This document shows positions 18,903 through 27,460 of a DNA stretch of 45,428 nt, piece by piece. Location: positions 1-45,428 of the forward strand of contig NZ_BJXX01000120.1 of the NCBI RefSeq assembly GCF_007991215.1, written 5' to 3'. The first letter of the stretch is position 1. Each line of letters opens with the position of its first letter. The position numbers and the translations under genes were made by a program. The DNA comes from Aneurinibacillus danicus. GTDB taxonomy: Bacteria > Bacillota > Bacilli > Aneurinibacillales > Aneurinibacillaceae. A model generated the notes under the pieces. The model did no database searches. It saw only the letters and a program-made list of their open reading frames with translations, and was not told the origin of the DNA.

Positions 18903-18921
18903 GTACACTGCCCTATTTTTT
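18899..18921 (+). terminator. weak terminator between ysgA and the DUF2225 gene
   Basis: ATAGG pairs with CCTAT over an 8-base loop and is followed by eight T residues. It overlaps the convergent stop region. Confidence 0.45.
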
Positions 18922-19641
18922 TTCGATATCTTTCTTTTCGGCTTCTTCCCGCTGCCGTTTCATGTCCTCGCGCATGTTTTGCCATTGATCGCGAGCGGCA
19001 CGCACCATCTGAGGTTCATTGGCTTTAAGCGGATGCTCGATAACTTTAGAGAAAAAGCGCAGTGCTTTATTATAATCTCCGAGCTGGCGGTGCAGCTCGC
19101 CGATAAGATAGGTAAGCTTAATTTCCGACATGCCAGCGCGCATATAATCTCCTTGTTCATAGGAAGCCTCATATTCTTTGAGTGCCAGTTCCAAAAAGCG
19201 TTTTTCGTGTTCTTTTTTCTTTTGGTATCGGTATAACCAGGCGAGACGCAGGCACAGACCGGCCAGTACGCAGTGGGGTTCCCGTCTGATATTGGCCGCG
19301 AAGATTGCCAGTTTATAAGTGGCTATGGCTTCCGGGATGCTGCGGATGCCGGTATAGTCCTTTTTTGTCCAGTTTGCCGTGATTTTCTCTTCGATAAGCT
19401 GCTCCAGCTGTGGAGGTACTTCTTTGCGGAATTGGTCATTGAAGGAATATCCGCACTGCGGACACACAACGACATGATACAGAATCGGATTTTCGGCATG
19501 GTCTTCGTAATGCTCGCAGAAATCAGGGTCACGCTTATACGGATGGCTGCGGCGCAGCCGTGTTTTTTTGCTGGTGAACTCGTATCCGCAGTGAGTACAG
19601 GTGAACTTCTTGTCATACAGAATGGTGTCTAATCGGCTCAT
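18913..19641 (-). CDS. DUF2225 family zinc-binding protein
   Basis: A 242-residue cytosolic protein. The N-terminal half has two zinc-type CxxC pairs, FTCTHCGYEF near residue 15 and VVCPQCGYSF near 62. The second half is helical with repeated motifs like those of tetratricopeptide repeats (LAWLYRYQKKKEHEKRFL, YLIGELHRQLGDYNKALRFF), and the C-terminus is rich in lysine and glutamate. This is the DUF2225 layout; no function is established. The ATG at 19641 has AAAGGAGAAA 3 bases upstream; a longer frame lacks such a site. Confidence 0.85.
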   Translation of the reverse strand: MSRLDTILYDKKFTCTHCGYEFTSKKTRLRRSHPYKRDPDFCEHYEDHAENPILYHVVVCPQCGYSFNDQFRKEVPPQLEQLIEEKITANWTKKDYTGIRSIPEAIATYKLAIFAANIRREPHCVLAGLCLRLAWLYRYQKKKEHEKRFLELALKEYEASYEQGDYMRAGMSEIKLTYLIGELHRQLGDYNKALRFFSKVIEHPLKANEPQMVRAARDQWQNMREDMKRQREEAEKKDIEKK

Positions 19642-19731
19642 GCGTTTCTCCTTTAGCAGTATTAATAACACAGGTAAAAATGTCCTATTGTTAGTATATG
19701 CCATAATTCACTGCAAAGGTAGGAAAAAATA

Positions 19732-19758
19732 CGCAAGTGTAATTTTTGCACACTTGCG
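19732..19758. repeat. inverted repeat overlapping the pheS promoter
   Basis: CGCAAGTGT (19732-19740) and ACACTTGCG (19750-19758) form a perfect 9-bp stem with a 9-base loop. Its right arm covers most of the -35 box TTGCGC at 19754-19759. Confidence 0.75.
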
Positions 19759-19782
19759 CATTTTCTTTGTATGCTATATAAT
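19754..19782 (+). promoter_or_regulatory. sigma-A promoter of pheST
   Basis: TTGCGC, 17-base spacer, TATAAT at 19777-19782. The predicted start near 19789 is just upstream of the T-box leader. Confidence 0.75.
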
Positions 19783-19789
19783 CTATCAT

Positions 19790-20063
19790 CAAATGACCTG
19801 ATTTACATAGCGCTATATTGACAAAGGCACAGACGGAGACAAGTACGTGAAAGGGACGCTCCCAGGGAGGAGATGCCGTGACTGAAAGCATCTTCGAGAC
19901 AGTTCGTTCACCGAATTCACTCCTGAGCCGGCCCCTGAACGCAAAAGTAGGGGGACACGGAATTTTTCCGTTATCAGGCTGTAAGATGGAAGCAGGAGTT
20001 TGCCTGCTTTCGAACAAGGGTGGTACCGCGACCTCTCGCCCCTTACCGGGCGAGAGGTTTTTT
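19790..20063 (+). promoter_or_regulatory. T-box leader of pheS, phenylalanine specifier UUC
   Basis: The specifier is TTC at 19916-19918, directly before ACTCCTGAG, which matches the pheST product. The T-box sequence GGGTGGTACCGCG is at 20018-20030, with UGGU fitting discriminator base A of tRNA-Phe. Uncharged tRNA-Phe should prevent the terminator at 20032. Confidence 0.94.
20032..20063 (+). terminator. T-box-controlled terminator before pheS
   Basis: CCTCTCGCCC (20032-20041) pairs perfectly with GGGCGAGAGG (20048-20057), followed by six T residues. Confidence 0.93.
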
Positions 20064-20064
20064 G

Positions 20065-20189
20065 CTGTGAAAATCATGAGGAAAGAAGGAGGGGCAGAAG
20101 GGAAAAAGGTTCAGGTGAAGAAAAAGACGTTCGCCTTTTTCCGCATTGAATTCATCCCCTCGTTCTTTTCTTTCTCTTTCTTTTTTACC
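20065..20189. repeat. dispersed hairpin repeat, copy 1
   Basis: About 125 bases beginning CTGTGAAAATC, directly after the T-run of the pheS leader terminator. Outer arms GAAAGAAGGAGGGG and CCCCTCGTTCTTTTC pair around a central AAAAAGACG-TTCG-CCTTTTT element. It aligns over its whole length with copy 2 at 23739-23860 and shares the core with copy 3 at 35626-35734. It lies in the 5' untranslated part of the full-length pheST mRNA. Confidence 0.75.
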
Positions 20190-20214
20190 AAAATTTATTA
20201 AGGAGGGTTATACA

Positions 20215-21249
20215 GTGCGCGAAAGATTGGAAGCATTGAAAGCGGAAGCGCTTGAGGAATTGGAAAAAATCGAGCGGACCGCGCAGGTGCAGGAACTGCG
20301 CGTAAAATATCTTGGCAAGAAAGGGTTGTTGACGGAAATTCTGCGGGGCATGGGCAAGCTGTCCGCAGAAGAGCGTCCGGTAATCGGGCAGTTAGGCAAC
20401 GAAGTGCGCTCGGCTATCGAAAGCAAGCTTGAAGAGAAGAGAGAAGCGGCCGAGCAGGCTGAAATCAAGGCGAAGCTCGCCAGCGAGTCGATTGATGTAA
20501 CACTGCCGGGCCGCACGATACAGATGGGGAATCGTCATCCTCTTACATTGGTAACCGAGCAAATCGAAGACATTTTCTTAGGGATGGGCTTTATCGTTGC
20601 GGAAGGACCGGAAGTCGAAGCTGATTACTATAACTTTGAAGCGCTGAATTTGCCGCAGGACCATCCGGCACGCGATATGCAGGACTCTTTTTATATTACT
20701 GAAGATATCCTGCTGCGTACCCATACCTCTCCGGTTCAGGTACGCACAATGGAGAGAATGAAAGGGGAAGTCCCGGTAAAAGTCATTTGTCCGGGCCGTG
20801 TATATCGCAGGGACAATGACGATGCGACCCATTCCCATGTATTCAATCAGGTAGAGGGATTAATGGTCGGCGAAAATGTGCGTATGAGTGATTTGAAAGG
20901 AGTACTTTTGAACTTCGCACGTCAAATGTTTGGGGAAGGCTCCCAAATCCGTCTGCGGCCGAGCTTCTTCCCGTTCACTGAGCCGAGCGCAGAAGTGGAT
21001 GTATCCTGTAGCATGTGCGGCGGCAAAGGCTGCCGGACCTGTAAACACACAGGCTGGATTGAAATTCTCGGCTCCGGTATGGTGCATCCGCGGGTACTGG
21101 AGATGGCTGGTTACGATTCTGAAAAGTACACGGGATTTGCATTCGGTATGGGGATTGACCGTATTGCGATGCTGAAATACGGCATTGATGATATCCGTCA
21201 TTTCTATATGAACGATGTACGCTTCTTGAAGCAGTTTAACCGGGTATAG
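20215..21249 (+). CDS. pheS: phenylalanyl-tRNA synthetase, alpha subunit
   Basis: A 344-residue catalytic subunit that charges tRNA-Phe as part of an alpha2-beta2 enzyme. An N-terminal coiled-coil (about 1-85) is followed by the class II core with [14 protein letters not shown] near 180 (motif 2 region), [13 protein letters not shown] near 251 and the C-terminal motif 3 [18 protein letters not shown] near 306. A CxxC cluster ([12 protein letters not shown]) follows motif 2 as in many bacterial enzymes. It starts with GTG after AAGGAGGG; a longer frame lacks a site. Expression is set by the upstream T-box. Confidence 0.95.
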   Translation: MRERLEALKAEALEELEKIERTAQVQELRVKYLGKKGLLTEILRGMGKLSAEERPVIGQLGNEVRSAIESKLEEKREAAEQAEIKAKLASESIDVTLPGRTIQMGNRHPLTLVTEQIEDIFLGMGFIVAEGPEVEADYYNFEALNLPQDHPARDMQDSFYITEDILLRTHTSPVQVRTMERMKGEVPVKVICPGRVYRRDNDDATHSHVFNQVEGLMVGENVRMSDLKGVLLNFARQMFGEGSQIRLRPSFFPFTEPSAEVDVSCSMCGGKGCRTCKHTGWIEILGSGMVHPRVLEMAGYDSEKYTGFAFGMGIDRIAMLKYGIDDIRHFYMNDVRFLKQFNRV

Positions 21250-21265
21250 AGGAGGATGGAAGACA

Positions 21266-23692
21266 ATGAAAGTTTCATATAACTGGTTGGCGCAATATGT
21301 GGACCTATCCGGCATTACGCCGGAAGAACTTGCCGAGAAACTAACCCGCAGCGGCGTGGAAGTTGATGCGGTGGAATACTTGAACAAAGGCGTAACCGAC
21401 GTTGTTGTCGGTTATGTAGCGGAAAAAGAAAAACACCCGGATGCGGATAAGCTAAGCGTATGCCAGGTGGATGTAGGCAGCGGCGAGTTGCTGCAGATTG
21501 TCTGCGGCGCCAAAAATGTCGCGGCCGGACAAAAGGTGCCTGTAGCGGTTGTCGGAGCCAAACTGCCGGGCGATTTTAAGATTAAAAAAGCGAAGCTCCG
21601 CGGCGTCACGTCCAACGGTATGATTTGTTCCGCGAAGGAATTGGGCCTCAATGACAAACTGATGCCGAAAGAAACCCAGGAAGGCATTCTTGTACTGCCG
21701 GAGGAGCTTGAAATCGGACAGCCCATTCAATCGGTGCTCGGACTCGATGACGCGGTGCTTGAGCTTGGTCTGACGCCGAACCGTTCGGACTGCTTAAGCA
21801 TGATTGGCGTGGCATATGAAGTAGCGGCCATTCTTGGCCGCGACGTAAAGCTGCCGGAGACGAACGTGCCAGAGAACGGCCCGTCCATCGAGGGAAAAGT
21901 AACCGTAGATATCGAAGCGCCGGAGCAGTGTAATCGCTATATGGCACGCATGATTTCGGGCGTAAAGCTGGGCGCGTCCCCGCTCTGGATGCAAAACCGC
22001 CTGATGGCTGCAGGCGTACGCCCGATTAACAACATCGTCGACATCACGAACTATGTCATGCTGGAAACCGGCCAGCCGCTGCATGCATTCGATTACGCCA
22101 AAGTAGAAAATGGACGCATTGTCGTTCGTCTCGCCAAACAGGGCGAAACGCTGACGACACTTGACGATACAGAACGAACACTGGACGAAGAAATGCTGCT
22201 GATTACGGATGGATCCAAAGCGATTGGTATCGCAGGCGTCATGGGTGGCGCCAACTCTGAAGTGACAGAGACGACGGATACGATTCTGCTTGAGTCGGCG
22301 CATTTCGCAGGCTCATCCATCCGCAAGACCGCGCGCAAACTGGGGCTGCGTTCTGAAGCGAGCCTGCGTTTCGAGAAGGAAGTCGATCCGCAGGCGGTAG
22401 AGCGTGCGCTTGATCGTGCGGCTGCGCTGATGGCGGAATTGGCGGACGGCCAGGTAGCCCAAGGAAAAGCGGACAGGGTCATTGCGCTTCCGGAGGAGAA
22501 GAAAGTTGTCCTGCGCATCTCCCGTTTGAACGGATTGCTGGGTACATCGCTCTCACTTGAGGATGCCGCTTCTATTTTTGATCGTTTGTCATTTGCTTAT
22601 GAGACGGGAGACGACGCAATTACAGTTATCGTACCGACGCGCCGCCAAGATATTACGCGCGAAGTCGATTTAATTGAGGAGGTTGCACGTCTTTACGGCT
22701 ATGACCATATTCCGACAACGATGCCGTACGGCGATAATACGCAGGGACTTCTAACACGCGAACAAATGCTGCGGCGCACGATCCGTCAGGTATTAAACGG
22801 AGCAGGCCTGAATGAAATAAGTGCGTATTCGTTTACGCACCCGGACATGGCGCACGATTTTGCGACGATATATCGTAGCACCCGTCCGATTCCGCTGGCG
22901 ATGCCGATGAGTGAAGAACGCAGCGTACTGCGCGTCAACCTGCTGCCTCACCTGCTGGACACGGCTGCCTACAATATCAACCGCAAACAGCGCGATCTGG
23001 CGTTGTTCGAATTGGGCAAAGTATTCTTAAGCGATGAAGAGACGGTAAGCAAGCTGCCGGAAGAGCGTTTGACGCTGGCAGGCCTTCTGACCGGCAACTG
23101 GGTAGGACCGCACTGGCAGCAGAAAGCGGAGCCGGTGGATTTCTACCTCGTGAAAGGGATCCTGGACGTGCTGTTGAACCGCCTGGGCATTACGGGGATT
23201 GAATACCGCCCGGCAAAAGACTTAAAAGGCATGCATCCCGGAAGAACGGCGCAGCTTGTTTTGCAGGGGCGGCCAGCCGGGTATCTTGGTCAGGTTCATC
23301 CGGCTACTCAGCAGAAATATGACGTAGATGAGACATACGTATTTCAACTGGACGCTGATTTGCTGCTTGAGCTTTCGACGATGCACCAGGGGATGATACC
23401 GCTGCCGAAGTATCCCGCCATCAGCCGTGATATTGCGGTTGTGGTTGACCGCAGTGTCAGCGCAGGAGACCTTCAGAAAGTTATCGAGGCGTCCGCCGGC
23501 GAATGGCTGGAATCGGTGCGCATTTTTGACGTGTACGTAGACGACAGGCTTGGCGAGAATAAGAAAAGCGTCGCGCTGTCCTGCACGTACCGTGATCCGG
23601 AACGTACATTGACCGACGAAGAAATACAGGCGGCGCACGGTAGAGTAGTAGAGGCTCTGGCCGCCGAATGCGGAGCTGAATTGCGCGGCTAA
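21266..23692 (+). CDS. pheT: phenylalanyl-tRNA synthetase, beta subunit
   Basis: An 808-residue subunit that binds and edits tRNA-Phe with PheS. Domain order is usual: N-terminal core with a tRNA-binding (EMAP/OB) domain at about 40-150, the B3/4 editing domain near 205-380, B5 near 405-475 and a catalytic-like domain after that. The C-terminal FDX-ACB domain (about 710-808) begins near PKYPAISRDIAVVVDRSVS and binds the tRNA anticodon stem. It starts 16 bases after pheS, with GAGGAGG upstream, and is followed by a terminator. Confidence 0.95.
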   Translation: MKVSYNWLAQYVDLSGITPEELAEKLTRSGVEVDAVEYLNKGVTDVVVGYVAEKEKHPDADKLSVCQVDVGSGELLQIVCGAKNVAAGQKVPVAVVGAKLPGDFKIKKAKLRGVTSNGMICSAKELGLNDKLMPKETQEGILVLPEELEIGQPIQSVLGLDDAVLELGLTPNRSDCLSMIGVAYEVAAILGRDVKLPETNVPENGPSIEGKVTVDIEAPEQCNRYMARMISGVKLGASPLWMQNRLMAAGVRPINNIVDITNYVMLETGQPLHAFDYAKVENGRIVVRLAKQGETLTTLDDTERTLDEEMLLITDGSKAIGIAGVMGGANSEVTETTDTILLESAHFAGSSIRKTARKLGLRSEASLRFEKEVDPQAVERALDRAAALMAELADGQVAQGKADRVIALPEEKKVVLRISRLNGLLGTSLSLEDAASIFDRLSFAYETGDDAITVIVPTRRQDITREVDLIEEVARLYGYDHIPTTMPYGDNTQGLLTREQMLRRTIRQVLNGAGLNEISAYSFTHPDMAHDFATIYRSTRPIPLAMPMSEERSVLRVNLLPHLLDTAAYNINRKQRDLALFELGKVFLSDEETVSKLPEERLTLAGLLTGNWVGPHWQQKAEPVDFYLVKGILDVLLNRLGITGIEYRPAKDLKGMHPGRTAQLVLQGRPAGYLGQVHPATQQKYDVDETYVFQLDADLLLELSTMHQGMIPLPKYPAISRDIAVVVDRSVSAGDLQKVIEASAGEWLESVRIFDVYVDDRLGENKKSVALSCTYRDPERTLTDEEIQAAHGRVVEALAAECGAELRG

Positions 23693-23700
23693 TCGTTAGG

Positions 23701-23738
23701 AAGAAGGAGGAGACGGCGGGAGATGTCTCCTTCTTTTT
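23701..23738 (+). terminator. intrinsic terminator after pheT
   Basis: AAGAAGGAG-AGAC pairs with GTCTCCTTCTT (one bulged G) and is followed by TTTTT. Confidence 0.82.
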
Positions 23739-23860
23739 CTGTGAAAATCGTGAAGAAAGAAGGAGAGAAAGAGGAGATAAGATCCAGGGTAGAAAAAGGC
23801 GACCGCCTTTTTCTACATTGAAATCCTCTCCTTGTTTTCTTCTCTTTTTTTCCTTCCACC
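23739..23860. repeat. dispersed hairpin repeat, copy 2
   Basis: About 122 bases beginning CTGTGAAAATC directly after the pheT terminator. The central stem GTAGAAAAAGGC / GCCTTTTTCTAC (23789-23816) is a perfect 12-bp hairpin with loop GACC. Outer arms GAAGAAAG..AAGGAGAG and CTCTCCTT..TTTCTTC also pair. Together with copy 1 it brackets the pheST coding region. Confidence 0.78.
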
Positions 23861-23862
23861 CG

Positions 23863-23902
23863 CGAACGAGGAGAAACGTCCGCGGGCTTCTCTCCTCGTT
23901 CG
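23863..23902 (+). terminator. strong hairpin, terminator-like
   Basis: CGAACGAGGAGA (23863-23874) pairs perfectly with TCTCCTCGTTCG (23891-23902) around a 16-base loop, followed by TTTT. It may be a second terminator insulating zapA from pheST. Confidence 0.65.
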
Positions 23903-23993
23903 TTTTACCATCCCCTTTTCGTTTCCACCGCTTTCTTTATTTATGGTATTGTGTACAATATAGTTATGTACAAGGACGTGAGGAGGACGTAGT

Positions 23994-24314
23994 GTGTCAG
24001 GACAGAATAAAGAACGAGTGGTCGTTGAAATATATGGACAATACTACACCATGAAAGGGGACAGCAGCTCGTCCCACATGCGCATGATCGCAGGGTATGT
24101 GGACGATAAAATGCGGCAAATCGCCGCAGGCAATCCCCGGCTGGATACGAATAAACTGGCGGTACTTGCGGCGCTTAATATGGCTGATGAGTATTTCCGG
24201 CTGCGTATGGAATATGAAGAGTTGATTAAACTGCTAGAGAAAGCATCAAAAGAAATGGAAGAAGACGCGGAGCACGAAGAAGAGGAAGAGGAGCGGGAAG
24301 CGGACAAGGAGTAG
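23994..24314 (+). CDS. zapA: cell division protein ZapA
   Basis: A 106-residue cytosolic protein that stabilises FtsZ filaments at the division site. The conserved part is residues 8-80 (VVVEIYGQYYTMKGD, AGYVDDKMRQIAAGNPRL, KLAVLAALNMADEYFRL), ending in a long helix that forms the coiled coil of the tetramer. The last 25 residues are almost all acidic, longer than in many ZapA proteins. It starts with GTG after GAGGAGG. It is followed 6 bases later by cvpA, matching the Bacillus zapA-yshB pair. Confidence 0.9.
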   Translation: MSGQNKERVVVEIYGQYYTMKGDSSSSHMRMIAGYVDDKMRQIAAGNPRLDTNKLAVLAALNMADEYFRLRMEYEELIKLLEKASKEMEEDAEHEEEEEEREADKE

Positions 24315-24320
24315 ATCAGC

Positions 24321-24893
24321 ATGAATATTCTCGATATCGTCATACTGGTATTACTGGTGTTGAGCGTATGGCGTGGGTACAGAACAGGCCTGATCGGCCA
24401 GCTGGTGCGCGTCGCCAGTTTTATCGCTTCGTTTGTGGTCGCCTTTATGTACTATCGTCCGGTAGCGGCCAAGCTTGCGGAATGGGTTCCTCTGTCCAGT
24501 GCAGAAGCGAGTGGATCGTTTGGGGCTGTTGCTGGTTTTCCGATTGTGCAGCATGCGATCTATAATATCGTTGCATTTGCATTGCTGGCATTTGCTACGG
24601 GTCTTGCCGTACGCCTGGTCGGGGGCTTCTTGGACAGAATTACGAAGCTGCCGGGTCTATCCATTGTGAACCGGCTTGCAGGTGGAATCGTCGGCGCAGT
24701 GAAAAACGGGCTGATTCTGTTTATCATTTTGGCTGTGGCTTCTCTGCTGCCGATTCCGACTGTGCAGCAGACCCTGGATACGTCGCTGTTCGCTTCGTAT
24801 GCTACTACGTACTCCTCCGACCTGGCGCAATGGGTAAAAGAAATGATACAAAATCCGTTATCAACGACAAGCGAAAATACAAATTCATTGTAG
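24321..24893 (+). CDS. yshB: CvpA family membrane protein (YshB-like)
   Basis: A 190-residue inner-membrane protein of the CvpA (colicin V production) family with four hydrophobic segments: about residues 3-18, 26-45, 76-98 and 120-142. The N-terminal NILDIVILVLLVLSVWRGYR and LPGLSIVNRLAGGIVGAVKN near 112 are typical. The molecular role is not settled. It directly follows zapA. In Bacillus subtilis polX comes next, but here a terminator and a LysR/exporter pair follow. Confidence 0.9.
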   Translation: MNILDIVILVLLVLSVWRGYRTGLIGQLVRVASFIASFVVAFMYYRPVAAKLAEWVPLSSAEASGSFGAVAGFPIVQHAIYNIVAFALLAFATGLAVRLVGGFLDRITKLPGLSIVNRLAGGIVGAVKNGLILFIILAVASLLPIPTVQQTLDTSLFASYATTYSSDLAQWVKEMIQNPLSTTSENTNSL

Positions 24894-24900
24894 TACGCAC

Positions 24901-24934
24901 AAGAAAGGCCGTCACATTCGTGGTGGCCTTTCTT
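24901..24934. terminator. bidirectional terminator between cvpA and the LysR gene
   Basis: AAGAAAGGCC and GGCCTTTCTT form a perfect 10-bp outer stem extended by CAC/GTG; usable by both convergent genes. Confidence 0.85.
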
Positions 24935-24943
24935 ACTTCACTG

Positions 24944-25873
24944 TCAAATCGTCTGGCTGGAAGAGCAGGCGGATGCTCTTTCGTTCCAGAATCGCGCATG
25001 CTGCTTCACCAGCCTGAGAAACTCCTGCAGGGCCGGGGAAAGCCACTTCTTCTTGTGGTAGGCCATTTGGGTGGCAACCCGGCATGGCTCGTCATTCCAC
25101 TGCAGCGCTTTCAGCTTGCCTTCGGCAATCTCTTTTTCTACTGTAATAAGAGGCAAAAAGGACAGCCCCAGGCCTGACATGACGCAATTTTTGATCGCTT
25201 CGATGCTCCAGAATTCCAGGTCGGTACCCGGGAATACGCCACAGCTGTTCAGATGCTTCTCAAATAGCGTACGGTAGCTGCAACCCGGCTCGGTGTGCAG
25301 CAACGTCTCTTCTTTTAAATCTTCCGCTTCGATAACGGAACGCAGGGCGAGCGGATGATCCGGCGGTGCGACAATCGCCATTTTCTCGATGACAAGCGTT
25401 TCGATATGCAAATCATGCTCCTGAACTTCCGGTTCCAGAAGAAATACGATGTCAAGCTCTCCGCTGCGCGCGAGGCTGCGCAGCTCCCAGCATACCCCGG
25501 GCCGCAGGATGATTTTTACCTGAGGGTATAGGCTGGTGTATTCGCGGATAATCGCCGGCAGACGAAAGGCGGCCAGCGATTCGGGGGCACCGATGGTAAG
25601 CGTTCCAGCCGGAACGCTGCCTGCGGTCAGTTCCTGAACGGCATTGTCATGCAGTTCGAGAATTTGCGAAGCGTACGAGAGTAGCTTCTCGCCAGCGGTA
25701 GTGAGAACGATCTTTTTACCAAGCCTGTCAAAAAGCTTCGTCCCCAGCTCTTCTTCCAGTGCTTGAATCTGGGCAGTGACGCTGGATTGTGCATAGGAAA
25801 GCATTTCGGCCGCTTTTGTAAATCCTTTGGTTTCCGCCACGGTTTTAAATGTATGCAGATGGCGCAGTTCCAT
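24944..25873 (-). CDS. LysR-type transcriptional regulator
   Basis: A 309-residue DNA-binding regulator. The N-terminal winged helix-turn-helix (about 1-60) shows MELRHLHTFKTVAETKGFTK, SYAQSSVTAQIQALEEELG and LFDRLGKKIVLT, and the rest (about 90-295) is the type 2 periplasmic-binding-like effector domain (GTLTIGAPESLAAFRLP). The ATG at 25873 begins the conserved domain and has GGGAGG 10 bases upstream; a start six codons earlier would overlap that site. It is divergent from a YjeH-like amino acid exporter, which it probably controls; the effector is unknown. Confidence 0.92.
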   Translation of the reverse strand: MELRHLHTFKTVAETKGFTKAAEMLSYAQSSVTAQIQALEEELGTKLFDRLGKKIVLTTAGEKLLSYASQILELHDNAVQELTAGSVPAGTLTIGAPESLAAFRLPAIIREYTSLYPQVKIILRPGVCWELRSLARSGELDIVFLLEPEVQEHDLHIETLVIEKMAIVAPPDHPLALRSVIEAEDLKEETLLHTEPGCSYRTLFEKHLNSCGVFPGTDLEFWSIEAIKNCVMSGLGLSFLPLITVEKEIAEGKLKALQWNDEPCRVATQMAYHKKKWLSPALQEFLRLVKQHARFWNERASACSSSQTI

Positions 25874-25926
25874 CTCTTTTTTGCCTCCCATCGGTTTTTT
25901 AGATGATTTCTATCTTATCTATCTGT

Positions 25927-25956
25927 TTTACTGATGGATTTATTATCTGCTACGAT
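25927..25956 (+). promoter_or_regulatory. promoter of the YjeH-like exporter
   Basis: TTTACT (25927-25932), 18-base spacer, TACGAT (25951-25956) with an extended TGC before it. It lies in the divergent region shared with the LysR gene. Confidence 0.5.
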
Positions 25957-26001
25957 AGGGGCAAATGCAAGAAGAAATGAAAGAGAAGGAGAGCAGGAAA
26001 G

Positions 26002-27291
26002 ATGGGAACAAAGGGGAAAATGATAAAAACAATCGGCCTGCCGCAGGCGGTAGCGCTGTATGTAGGCGCGGTGCTTGGTTCCGGGGTGCTGCTCGTACCG
26101 GGACTTGCCGCGGAAATAGCCGGTCCGGCTTCGCTTCTGGCCTGGGGGTTAATGACGCTACTGGTACTGCCCATGGCGTTGGTGATGGGGCTTCTATCGG
26201 CCCGATTTCCGAATGCGGGCGGAGTGGCGTATTTTGTGTCACGCGCATTCGGTACGAAGGCGGGAGCATTAACCGGGTGGTTTTTTCTGGCCTCGGTACC
26301 AATAGGCGCTCCGGTAGCCGCGCTCACAGGAGCCGGTTATATGACGGCAGCCTTTGAACTGGCAGAGGGATGGAAGATAGGTATTGCCGCCCTGATGCTG
26401 GCAACAGGGCTTTTGCTTAATTATTTCGGAATGAAGGTAGCCGGGCAGATGCAGGTGGCTGTCGTACTCGCCATTATCGCTGTGCTGCTGTTTGCGGTGG
26501 CAGGCTCTATGCCCAGTATTGAGGCAGTCCACTTTACTCCGTTTCTGCCGCATGGTTGGGTAAGCGTCGGCCAGGCGGCGGCGATTCTGTTCTGGTGTTT
26601 TATCGGCTGGGAAGCCGTGTCGCATCTGTCGGAAGAGTTCGTGGATCCGCAGCGTGAAGCGATTAAAGGCGTGACCATCGCGGCGGTGCTGGTTGGGCTG
26701 CTATACTTTCTCACCGCGCTTGCCACCGTTGGTACGCACAGTTACGGAGCGTCTGATTCGTCCGCTTCGCTGGTGCTGGTGGTAGGGCATTTGCTTGGCA
26801 CAGGCGGGGCCGCTGTCGTCGGAATCACAGGGATGTTCATTTGTACGGCGACAATTATTGCCTATACGGGTGCAGCGTCCCGGCTTGCTTTTGCACTGGC
26901 GAATGAGGGAAAAGCGCCAAAGGCATTGGGCAGAATGTCCGGACGTTATGCGACCCCGACGGGAGGGCTGGCTTTTCTGGCAGGATGCTTTGTGCTTATC
27001 CTTGCGCTGTATGGAACCGGCGCCGTATCGCTGACGACATTGATTCAATTTCCAAACGCGACATTTATTTTGACATATCTAGGCGGCTGTGCGGCGGGCG
27101 TTCGACTGCTGCGGGGAAGCCGGTTGGGAGTAGGGATCAGTTGGATTTCTTTCATTCTTACGCTTGGAGTTTTTCCGTTTGTAGGCTGGTCCGTCCTGTA
27201 TCCGATTGCGATTGTCGGCGTCTATTTTTTTATGCAGCGATATGCCGGTATGAGTGAAACGGAGAAAGTGCTGATAAAGTCCGAATACTAA
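26002..27291 (+). CDS. APC superfamily amino acid permease, YjeH-like exporter
   Basis: A 429-residue membrane transporter with about 12 helices. The first helix pair holds LYVGAVLGSGVLLVPGLAA, and further family features are FPNAGGVAYFVSRAFG near 69, LTGWFFLASVPIGAPVAAL near 90 and LFWCFIGWEAVSHLSEEF near 195. These align with YjeH of Escherichia coli, an exporter of methionine and branched-chain amino acids. The substrate here is inferred, not shown. AGGAAAG precedes the ATG. The divergent LysR regulator is the usual arrangement for a substrate-induced exporter. Confidence 0.82.
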   Translation: MGTKGKMIKTIGLPQAVALYVGAVLGSGVLLVPGLAAEIAGPASLLAWGLMTLLVLPMALVMGLLSARFPNAGGVAYFVSRAFGTKAGALTGWFFLASVPIGAPVAALTGAGYMTAAFELAEGWKIGIAALMLATGLLLNYFGMKVAGQMQVAVVLAIIAVLLFAVAGSMPSIEAVHFTPFLPHGWVSVGQAAAILFWCFIGWEAVSHLSEEFVDPQREAIKGVTIAAVLVGLLYFLTALATVGTHSYGASDSSASLVLVVGHLLGTGGAAVVGITGMFICTATIIAYTGAASRLAFALANEGKAPKALGRMSGRYATPTGGLAFLAGCFVLILALYGTGAVSLTTLIQFPNATFILTYLGGCAAGVRLLRGSRLGVGISWISFILTLGVFPFVGWSVLYPIAIVGVYFFMQRYAGMSETEKVLIKSEY

Positions 27292-27330
27292 CTTGAAGAC
27301 AGGCGGGAATTCTCCTTTCCTTGCATGAAA

Positions 27331-27339
27331 TGGTATAAT
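27331..27339 (+). promoter_or_regulatory. extended -10 promoter upstream of mutS2
   Basis: TGGTATAAT with no good -35 box, 122 bases before the mutS2 start. Confidence 0.5.
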
Positions 27340-27343
27340 AATT

Positions 27344-27381
27344 ACGGCTTGACATTAAAACATGTCGTTAACGGTTTGACA
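27344..27381. repeat. direct repeat ACGGYTTGACA upstream of mutS2
   Basis: ACGGCTTGACA at 27344-27354 recurs as ACGGTTTGACA at 27371-27381, 27 bases apart. The TTGACA parts resemble -35 boxes but neither has a -10 box at the right distance. Confidence 0.55.
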
Positions 27382-27460
27382 CGTATACTAATGTAAGGAT
27401 CAATCAACTACAAAGAATGCCATTCCATCAAGATTGATTTATATTGAGAGGAGATTTCTT

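Larger units (their letters stand above)
19642..20214. other. long gap before pheS
   Basis: The gap holds a 9-bp inverted repeat, the pheS promoter, the phenylalanine T-box leader with its terminator, and a dispersed hairpin repeat. No further open frame with a plausible start was found. Confidence 0.85.
23693..23993. other. gap between pheT and zapA
   Basis: This 301-base gap holds the pheT terminator, hairpin repeat copy 2 and a second strong hairpin at 23863-23902. The last 50 bases before zapA contain TACAAT at 23954-23959 as a possible -10 box with a poor -35. Confidence 0.8.

Noticed and set aside
27349-27389. TTGACA plus TATACT as the mutS2 promoter
   Set aside because: The spacer would be 29 bases from the first TTGACA or 2 bases from the second; neither works.
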